Assembly (NCBI GenBank): GCA_023408075.1
Contig: JAEYKW010000011.1
Coordinates: 1 to 64,000 of the forward strand
From: Bacillota bacterium
Lineage (GTDB): Bacteria; Bacillota; Clostridia; Christensenellales; SZUA-584
Direction: 5' to 3'
Length of the DNA stretch: 64,000 nt
Part shown: positions 25,896-31,932 of the stretch, in pieces
How the letters are laid out: every line of letters starts with the position of its first letter
How positions within the stretch are numbered: position 1 is the stretch's first letter
Program-made: the position numbers and the translations under genes
Notes under the pieces: generated by a model
What the model was told of the DNA's origin: nothing
What the model saw: only the letters and a program-made list of their open reading frames with translations
The model's database searches: none

Positions 25896-26354
25896 CTAAA
25901 TATCTTTGGTCATAATCAGCCGGTCTTCGCCTTCGCCGTATTCATCCTTGGCGCTATCCACCACGGTAAACCCAAGCTTTTCGCGGTATACGGCGAGCGC
26001 GGTAAAATTCGCGGGGTCTACGGTGAGCGTCACTCTGGAAATGCCGTATTCCTTAAGCCCATCGAGCGCGTAGGCAAGCAGCGCTGTGCCCACATTCTGC
26101 CCCCTGAAGTCGGGCAGCACCGCGACGCTCATCAGGTATGCGTTGTCGGGGTTGTTCATATCGGCCATGAAATAGGCGCACGCCACCGCCGTGCCTTCCT
26201 CATCCACTGCGGCATACACCTTGCCGTAGCGCAGCAGCGGCACCACGACATATTCGTTCAGCGCGCCGTCTCCAAAAGCCTCCTGCTCAATATCAAGAAT
26301 GTTGCCGACGATGTTCACTTCAGGCTTTTCCAGTACGGTAAATGTCAGTGTCAT
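25896..26354 (-). CDS. GNAT family N-acetyltransferase
   Basis: 152 residues with the GNAT core. Beta-4 is AYLMSVAVLPDFRGQNVGTALLAYAL, where DFRGQNVGTAL is the acetyl-CoA pyrophosphate loop (Q/RxxGxG/A). It is followed by RVTLTVDPANFTALAVYREKLGF, the usual C-terminal motif. The substrate is unknown. ATG 26354 lies 15 bases after the radC stop, so it ends the operon that begins before corA. Confidence 0.85.
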   Translation of the reverse strand: MTLTFTVLEKPEVNIVGNILDIEQEAFGDGALNEYVVVPLLRYGKVYAAVDEEGTAVACAYFMADMNNPDNAYLMSVAVLPDFRGQNVGTALLAYALDGLKEYGISRVTLTVDPANFTALAVYREKLGFTVVDSAKDEYGEGEDRLIMTKDI

Positions 26355-26369
26355 GTGTGTCCTCCAAAT

Positions 26370-27116
26370 TTATCTTTTTAATGCCTCGGAAAGCTGCCGC
26401 ACACTTGCGTATTCGGCGGCGTACGCTTCCCGGCCCGCCAGTTCGCACTTGCCCATCAAAGAATCGGCCTGAAAACTGAAAGCCTCGTTTTCACTGACGA
26501 TGATATGATCGACAAGCTCGATGCCCAGCACAGCCAGCGCCCCCAGCACGCTCTGCGTTGTCTCGATATCCGCTTTAGACGGCATCACGCTGCCGCCCGG
26601 ATGATTATGCGCAATCACGCATTTAACGGCATGATGCCGCAGCGCCTTGGACGCCAGACGGCTGATATAGACCGGCGATTCATTCGCACTGCCCTCGCTC
26701 AAACGCTCAAAATGGATCACGCGGTTCTGCGTTCCGAGCCATATCACATAAAACTGCTCATACGGCTTCCCAAACAGCAGCGTTCTCGCAAACCCGCACG
26801 CATCCGCAATCGAGCGAAGCGCGGGTTTTTTGCCCAGCTTGCTGCGCTCATACGCACGAAACACATCGGGGATCATGGCAAGAAATACTGCGGCCTTCGG
26901 GCCGATGCCGCCCACACGCTCAAGGTCCTTCGTGTCCGCTTCGAGAACAGCCGCGAGCGACCCAAACGTGCTGATCAGTTCGTGCGCCATCGCGTTCGTA
27001 TCCACGCGGGGCAGCGCATAGAACAGCAAAAATTCGAGTATCTCGTGTTCCTCGAAGCCCTCAAGCCCTTCACTTAAAAACCGGTTTGTCAGCCGCTGCC
27101 TGTGTCCTTCGTGCAT
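26370..27116 (-). CDS. radC: RadC family JAB/MPN domain protein
   Basis: 248 residues. The N-terminal helix-hairpin-helix part (LERVGGIGPKAAVFLAMIPD, about 65-85) is followed by the JAMM domain with the zinc motif VIAHNHPGGSVMPSKAD and upstream Glu. RadC was once linked to repair, but its role is unresolved. Starts 6 bases after the FmdB-type gene. Residues after about 225 extend slightly beyond the usual end. Confidence 0.92.
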   Translation of the reverse strand: MHEGHRQRLTNRFLSEGLEGFEEHEILEFLLFYALPRVDTNAMAHELISTFGSLAAVLEADTKDLERVGGIGPKAAVFLAMIPDVFRAYERSKLGKKPALRSIADACGFARTLLFGKPYEQFYVIWLGTQNRVIHFERLSEGSANESPVYISRLASKALRHHAVKCVIAHNHPGGSVMPSKADIETTQSVLGALAVLGIELVDHIIVSENEAFSFQADSLMGKCELAGREAYAAEYASVRQLSEALKR

Positions 27117-27122
27117 AAGTCT

Positions 27123-27323
27123 TCAGCTTCCGCAGCCCTTGCAGCCGCTGCAGCTCCCGCCGCTGCACCCACCGTCGGCCTTGCCGCCAAAATAGCATTT
27201 GCCCTGATAAAACCTCTCGGTATTCGCCGACGCGCATTTCGGGCAGGGCGGCTTTTTATCCGCCGTTGTCAGCTCTTCAAAAACATTTTTGCAGTCTTCG
27301 CAGATGTACTTCAGCAATGGCAT
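27123..27323 (-). CDS. FmdB-type zinc-ribbon protein
   Basis: 66 residues. A zinc ribbon is formed by two CxxC pairs, YICEDCKNVFEEL and PPCPKCAS, as in the FmdB/putative regulatory family. The tail is Gly/Cys rich (GGCSGGSCSGCKGCGS), as in many FmdB-like proteins. AAAGGAAA precedes ATG 27323. It lies between corA and radC in the operon. The function of the family is not settled; metal binding is certain in type only. Confidence 0.85.
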   Translation of the reverse strand: MPLLKYICEDCKNVFEELTTADKKPPCPKCASANTERFYQGKCYFGGKADGGCSGGSCSGCKGCGS

Positions 27324-27341
27324 ACGCCGGATTTCCTTTCC

Positions 27342-28274
27342 TTAAAGCATCTTCCTGCGCCACAGGATATACATTGTCAGCCCCGCACCTACCAGAGAAA
27401 AACCCGCGAGCACCCAAAACCCGTACCCCGTGTTTTCAAACGGCACAATCACGTTCATGCCCCAAAGGCTCGCAATCAGCGTGGGCACCGCAATAATAAT
27501 CGTGACGGCCGTCAAGAATTTCATGACGTTATTGAGGCTGTTGGAGATCATCGATGCAAACGCGCTCATTGTGCCCGTTAAAATATCCCGGTATATTGCG
27601 GACATCTCCATCGCCTGTTTGTTCTCAATAATAACGTCTTCCAGCAGATCGGTATCCTCAGGATACTGCTTGATCATGCCGGGCTTTAACAGCTTTTCAA
27701 GCACAACCTCGTTGGATTTTAACGATGTGGAAAAGAACACGAGTGATTTTTCCAGCTTGAGCATCCCCATCAGCTCGCTGTTGCGCAGATTCTTGCGCAG
27801 CGCATTTTCCACCTGTGTTGTTGCTTTATCGATTTGGCGAAGGTACTGCAGAAACTTTGTGCTCGATTTGAACAAAAGCTGCAGAATAAACCGCGTTTTT
27901 TTGCATGTGTCAAATCCGCGCACGCGGTTCTCCAAAAAGTCATCAATGATTGTGGTTTCTTCGAGACAAACGGTAATGACCATCTTGTCCATAAGCAGGA
28001 TACCGAGCGGTATCGTGTTGTACACGAACGACGTGCCCTCGGGCTCCACCACGGGGATGTCCACGAGGATCAACGCCTGATCATCATCTTTTTCGAGACG
28101 CGGGGTCTCCTCTTCGTCGAGCGCGGCCTGCAGCAGATCGAGCTGAGCGCCCGTCTCCCCGCACACCTGCTCCAATTCGTCGCGCGTGGGATTCAAAAGG
28201 TGAATCCAAACGCCGTCGCCGGCATTGTCCTGCTCTTTGAGCATGCCGCTTATCGTCTTGTTGTACTGTATCAT
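27342..28274 (-). CDS. corA: CorA family magnesium/divalent metal transporter
   Basis: About 310 residues. The cytoplasmic alpha/beta funnel domain (1-245) is followed by two C-terminal membrane helices. The selectivity motif GMN is in WGMNVIVPF at the end of the first, and the protein ends with a basic tail. It forms pentameric channels importing Mg2+. ATG 28274 is preferred over TTG 28280 because AAGGCGG lies upstream. The ATG overlaps the TGA of a 35-codon ORF, so translation is coupled. First large gene of corA-fmdB-radC-GNAT. Confidence 0.93.
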   Translation of the reverse strand: MIQYNKTISGMLKEQDNAGDGVWIHLLNPTRDELEQVCGETGAQLDLLQAALDEEETPRLEKDDDQALILVDIPVVEPEGTSFVYNTIPLGILLMDKMVITVCLEETTIIDDFLENRVRGFDTCKKTRFILQLLFKSSTKFLQYLRQIDKATTQVENALRKNLRNSELMGMLKLEKSLVFFSTSLKSNEVVLEKLLKPGMIKQYPEDTDLLEDVIIENKQAMEMSAIYRDILTGTMSAFASMISNSLNNVMKFLTAVTIIIAVPTLIASLWGMNVIVPFENTGYGFWVLAGFSLVGAGLTMYILWRRKML

Positions 28275-28378
28275 TGGCAAGCACCGCCTTTCTTATAGCA
28301 GCGTATACCTATGCCTGCCAGCTGGTATGCACGCCGCCGGAATGTGTGTATCTTAATGTAGGGTCTGCGTCCACGCAT
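28271..28378 (-). CDS. Basic 35-aa leader peptide upstream of corA
   Basis: ATG 28378 is preceded by AAGGAGG at 5 bases, one of the best ribosome binding sites in the window. The product contains ten Arg/Lys, starting MRGRRPYIKIHTFRRRAY. The TGA (28273-28271) overlaps the corA ATG as ATGA, and the corA ribosome binding site lies inside this ORF. Salmonella corA has a short leader ORF (corL) controlling transcription into corA. This ORF is placed like that one, but I see no sequence relation. Could be regulatory, or a small basic protein in its own right. Confidence 0.55.
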   Translation of the reverse strand: MRGRRPYIKIHTFRRRAYQLAGIGIRCYKKGGACQ

Positions 28379-28384
28379 ACCACC

Positions 28385-28472
28385 TCCTTGAGAATCATAT
28401 CAATCCGGCTATGCCGGACAAGCCCAACCTTCGGGCCACACTCATTATAACACGGCGGGCGAATAAATCAAT
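28385..28472 (-). promoter_or_regulatory. corA promoter and structured leader
   Basis: On the minus strand TTGATT (28471-28466), 16 bases, TATAAT (28449-28444). The transcribed leader then shows two hairpins, GCCC-GGGC (about 28435-28421) and CCGGC-ATA-GCCGG (about 28416-28404), before the leader ORF ribosome binding site. It does not match the M-box magnesium riboswitch pattern. Confidence 0.6.
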
Positions 28473-28511
28473 CTTAAGACGGTTAAGCGGAGATACAAAA
28501 ACTTCCCATAT

Positions 28512-28540
28512 TTGACTATTTGAAAACCGCCGCTTATAAT
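28512..28540 (+). promoter_or_regulatory. Strong promoter of the RNA gene
   Basis: TTGACT (28512-28517), 17 bases, TATAAT (28535-28540). Predicted start at about 28547, where the P1 stem begins. Confidence 0.8.
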
Positions 28541-28546
28541 TCCCTT

Positions 28547-28762
28547 ATGGCGGCGGGTCTGTGGTTGAAAGTCGATGCCAGTCGCGGGCAAAACGACCCA
28601 CGTAAGCAGGCAAAAGTCCTGTGAGCATGGCGCGGTTTAGTGGTCAGCCCGGCCGGGATATTCCCGAGAGGCAGAGTCGTGGGGAGGCCATAGTGCCTTA
28701 TGAGCAAAATGCCCAGCCGGCGGATGTGGGGGCAAAGACCAGGTCAGCCGCCGCCTATTTTT
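28547..28762 (+). ncRNA. Autonomous structured non-coding RNA (~215 nt), class uncertain
   Basis: A near-consensus promoter starts it and its own closing stem plus TATTTTTT ends it. P1 pairs GGCGGCGG (28549-28556) with CCGCCGCC (28748-28755). Inside are GTCG...CGAC enclosing GGGC...CCC; a long-range stem CCCACG (about 28587) with CGTGGG (about 28678) that encloses hairpins CAGG-CCTG and CGGGA-TCCCG; then GGC-CATAGT-GCC and GCCC...GGGGC. No frame is coding. Not 6S, tmRNA, RNase P or SRP as I know them. Size and stand-alone character suggest a widespread Bacillota RNA such as the raiA motif, but I cannot confirm that. Confidence 0.65.
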
Positions 28763-28917
28763 TCAAACCCTTATTGAGCCTGCTTTTATTTCAATTTTGC
28801 ACCTTACAGAAATACAAGATATCTTCGTCAGCCCGGCGAGCCTCATTTGATCGATATTTCCGTTTTTCTATTTGCATACCCGGTCAAGAGCGTTTCTCAT
28901 TTGGCGTGACAAAACTA

Positions 28918-28952
28918 TTGACAATTGTCCCTTTTAACACTACAATTGTAAG
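28918..28952 (+). promoter_or_regulatory. BlaI-type promoter/operator of the second BlaI locus
   Basis: TTGACA (28918-28923), exactly 17 bases, TACAAT (28941-28946). The -10 is part of the palindrome TACAATTGTA (28941-28950). A second dyad, GACAATTGTC (28920-28929), overlaps the -35. Both could bind BlaI dimers. Confidence 0.78.
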
Positions 28953-28995
28953 TATCAATTTACCGTTATAGGGTTAAGCCTGAAAAGAGGACACT

Positions 28996-29379
28996 ATGAA
29001 ACGATCACTATCCAAACCCGAATGGGCGCTGATGGAGGCGCTGTGGGCCGCGCCGAACCTCACGATGTCCGGCATCGTGAGCGCAATGGGCGAAACGTTT
29101 GACTGGAAATACAACACGTATGTCACCTATATCAAGCGCATGGGCGACAAAGGGCTTATTGGTTACAAGCGCATCGGGCGCGACAATTTTTACTATCCGC
29201 TTGCGGAAAAAAACGAGTGCTTTATGGAGGAGAGCCGCCATATACTCGATAAGTTTCCGAGCCGTTCCGCCAAAGACCTGCTTGTGCACATGATTCGCGA
29301 CAGCGAACTGACTGCCACAGACCGCGAGGAACTCAAAGCGCTGCTCGATACCTTAAACAAAGAAGGTAACCGCAAATGA
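28996..29379 (+). CDS. BlaI/MecI/CopY family transcriptional repressor
   Basis: 127 residues, the same length as the paralogue at 8069 and very similar (LSKPEWALMEALW, FDWKYNTYVTYIKRMGDKG, GRDNFYYPL). Winged-helix DNA-binding domain at 1-75, then a helical dimerisation part. The ATG follows AAGAGGA. It overlaps the first M56 gene by four bases (ATGA). It should bind TACAATTGTA in its own promoter and possibly at the two other sites. Two such similar repressors in one window may cross-regulate. Confidence 0.92.
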   Translation: MKRSLSKPEWALMEALWAAPNLTMSGIVSAMGETFDWKYNTYVTYIKRMGDKGLIGYKRIGRDNFYYPLAEKNECFMEESRHILDKFPSRSAKDLLVHMIRDSELTATDREELKALLDTLNKEGNRK

Positions 29380-31874
29380 CGACCATACTCACCGCACTGC
29401 TCGACATCACGCTGTTTTCTGCGGTTATTTTCGCAGCGATTCTTATATTTCAGCGCCTTTTACGCCGCCGTATTTCCGCCGCGCTCAATTACGCGGTGTG
29501 GATGCTGCTGATTCTACGCCTGTTGGTCCCCGTGACGATCGACAGCGGCTGGCATGCGTTCACCGTCCCGTCGCCGCAGGCTATATCCGCCGGACAGATG
29601 GGCCTTGAGCCCGCAGCCCAAACGCCTCAAGCGCTTGTTTCGGGCGATGCCGAAGCGTTGGGCAGCTCCGCTTCCGTGCAGCCCATATCCGGGAGCACGG
29701 ACCCGCAGACCGGGCAAAAACCGAGCACCGACTCATACCAAAACACACAGCAACCGGCTATAGCCAAGCCGTTTGACTGGACCCTTCTGATCGCTATCAT
29801 CTGGGCGGCGGGGGCGCTCGGAATTTTAACGCACACAGCCATACAATGGATTCGTTTGAACCGCAGAATCGCGCGTCGTTCAGCCGACATCCCTGAGTTT
29901 GTTCAAACAATGGCGGATCAATGCCGGAGGGATCTGCGTATCCGCAGAGACATCAAAATCTCCGTTCAAGACTGGCTCATTTCTCCCGCGCTGTCCGCAT
30001 CGTTAAAGCCCACGCTGTTGCTGCCGCAAAGCATGCTCGGCAGCACCGAAGCGCTGCGTTTCGGCATTCGGCATGAGCTCACGCACTACAAACGGCGCGA
30101 CCATATCATCAACCTGCTGCTTTTGGCGCTGCGCTGTGTGTACTGGTTCAATCCGGTCGTGTGGCTTGCGTTCAGGCGCATACAAACCGATATGGAGACA
30201 GCCTGCGATGCCGCCGTCACAGTCCGCATGGCGTCAAGCGAGCTGACACGCTATATCCATACGATGATCGACATCGGCCGCGACGCAAAGCCGCTGTACG
30301 CGCTCGGTATGGGTGCAGGCCGCAAAGCGCTGGAAAAGCGTGTAAGAGGCCTGTTTATGGCGAAGCGCACAAACGGGGCCACGCGCACGGCAGCCGTCTT
30401 CATTGCGCTGATGCTGCTTATTGCGTGCTTCACGACGGCGTGCCAGCCGACGCCGGAGAAAACCGTCATTGTCAATAAGGAGCAAGGGCTGCCTTCCGAA
30501 GCGCTCAAAACCGGCGCAGACGAGCAGCCGAGCGAAAGCCCGCTCATCGACGTGCCCGATACGTGGACGGATGACGTTGCGCTCAATGAGGCCAGCAGCG
30601 CCAATATCAATGCCGACATTAGCATACCCGGTACCGGAGCTTTCCCCGTGTACCGGCTCGAACGCAAAGAGCTGACTCAGGACAGGCTCAATGAGCTGAT
30701 CAATTATTTTGCGCCGGGCGCGACGTTCTCCTCGCATGATGTGTTCACAAAGGAATACTATGAGCAGCGCCTGATTGAAGCAAAACGGGGCCAGCTTGTG
30801 GACGGTGACTATGTTCCGCCGGCGGCGGACGACCCGTGGGTGAAGAGCATCGAAGAAAAACTCGCAAACGCCCCGGCCGCCAATGACGTGACGCCTGCCG
30901 ATACAGATTACGATTATTACCGCGATTACGACGGCAACGTGGACGAAAGCCGCGGCAGGAACTTCGTGGACGTCAACTTCTCCGCAGACGGCAAGTCGGG
31001 CAGCATTTTCGCCACCCGGTATGAAAGAGGCAATACCGCAGGCAATCAATTTACTTTCAACACAAATATCAATTATTTTGCACAGTCGATGCTTGAAAAC
31101 GAACCCGAAATACCCGACGACCAAAGAGAATTTTACGATGACGCGTTGCTGGCCGCCCACGACAGGACGATGGCGCTGCTTCAGAGCGGTTTCTTCGATA
31201 ATTTTACGCTCACGCAGGACGAGGCCGTCGCGCAAACGGGCAAAGCCATCACCGACCTTAAAATGGACGGCATGGGAATCGTGAGCGCGGAAAAGGCGAT
31301 GATCGAAAGGTACGACGGCATGGCCGGATTCTCCAACGTGGTGGCGCAGGATCAGGGATACGTGGTGCAATGCGCGCGCATGCTCGGTGCACTGAGCGGC
31401 TACGACAATCAATCTCAGATCTCCGTCAGCGAGAACAATGAAGCATATGCGCCGCCGTTCACCATGGAGACGCTTTCGATGGTGGTCACGCAGCACGGCA
31501 TTGAAGCGGTGTGGTGGAATCAGATGGCGCAGGTCGCGGAGACGGTCAGCGAAAATGCGCTGCTGCTGCCTTTCAAGGATATTCAGGAGCGCATAGTCAG
31601 CCAGCTCAAATACGAATATGCAACCGATGCCGTGGACGTTCAAATTGACAACGTCCGGCTGGTCTCCGGCTATATCAACACCAAAGACGACATCGACAGC
31701 GTTTGGGATATCCCCGTCTGGATTGCGCAAGGCGCTGTGACTTATCACTATGAGAACGGCGACAATGAAACATTCAGCTATTTAAGCCCTGCGTTCAGCG
31801 CGCTCGACGGCAGTGTTGTGTACGGACAGAATATCGATATGCTCTCGGGCGACGGCACAGACGTGCCGCAATAA
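29376..31874 (+). CDS. M56 (BlaR1/MecR1-like) sensor protease, first of two in tandem
   Basis: 832 residues. N-terminal membrane segments include SAALNYAVWMLLILRLLVP; a Ser/Gln/Pro-rich loop of about 75 residues follows. Zinc motif HELTH at 233-237, third ligand in DMETACDAAV. Final helix (about 336-355) leads into FTTACQPTPEKTVIVNK with Cys356 in a lipobox-like setting. The remaining ~475 residues are an extracytoplasmic domain related to the lone lipoprotein at 24130 but more diverged at its end (FSALDGSVVYGQNID). Expected to be activated from outside and to relieve BlaI repression. The stimulus is unknown; there is no beta-lactamase or penicillin-binding sensor here. Confidence 0.88.
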   Translation: MTTILTALLDITLFSAVIFAAILIFQRLLRRRISAALNYAVWMLLILRLLVPVTIDSGWHAFTVPSPQAISAGQMGLEPAAQTPQALVSGDAEALGSSASVQPISGSTDPQTGQKPSTDSYQNTQQPAIAKPFDWTLLIAIIWAAGALGILTHTAIQWIRLNRRIARRSADIPEFVQTMADQCRRDLRIRRDIKISVQDWLISPALSASLKPTLLLPQSMLGSTEALRFGIRHELTHYKRRDHIINLLLLALRCVYWFNPVVWLAFRRIQTDMETACDAAVTVRMASSELTRYIHTMIDIGRDAKPLYALGMGAGRKALEKRVRGLFMAKRTNGATRTAAVFIALMLLIACFTTACQPTPEKTVIVNKEQGLPSEALKTGADEQPSESPLIDVPDTWTDDVALNEASSANINADISIPGTGAFPVYRLERKELTQDRLNELINYFAPGATFSSHDVFTKEYYEQRLIEAKRGQLVDGDYVPPAADDPWVKSIEEKLANAPAANDVTPADTDYDYYRDYDGNVDESRGRNFVDVNFSADGKSGSIFATRYERGNTAGNQFTFNTNINYFAQSMLENEPEIPDDQREFYDDALLAAHDRTMALLQSGFFDNFTLTQDEAVAQTGKAITDLKMDGMGIVSAEKAMIERYDGMAGFSNVVAQDQGYVVQCARMLGALSGYDNQSQISVSENNEAYAPPFTMETLSMVVTQHGIEAVWWNQMAQVAETVSENALLLPFKDIQERIVSQLKYEYATDAVDVQIDNVRLVSGYINTKDDIDSVWDIPVWIAQGAVTYHYENGDNETFSYLSPAFSALDGSVVYGQNIDMLSGDGTDVPQ

Positions 31875-31886
31875 TAATTCTGCATC

Positions 31887-31911
31887 AACCGGTGCGCTAT
31901 TGGCGCACCGG
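31887..31911 (+). other. Intercistronic hairpin between the two M56 genes
   Basis: Perfect arms CCGGTGCGC and GCGCACCGG, loop TATTG, no T run. Located 24 bases before the next start codon; it may set relative expression or mRNA stability. Confidence 0.6.
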
Positions 31912-31932
31912 CCACAAGGAAGGTGAACAAAG

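Noticed and set aside
28274..28450. M-box magnesium riboswitch upstream of corA
   Set aside because: The leader lacks the conserved M-box core and contains a well-formed small ORF instead.
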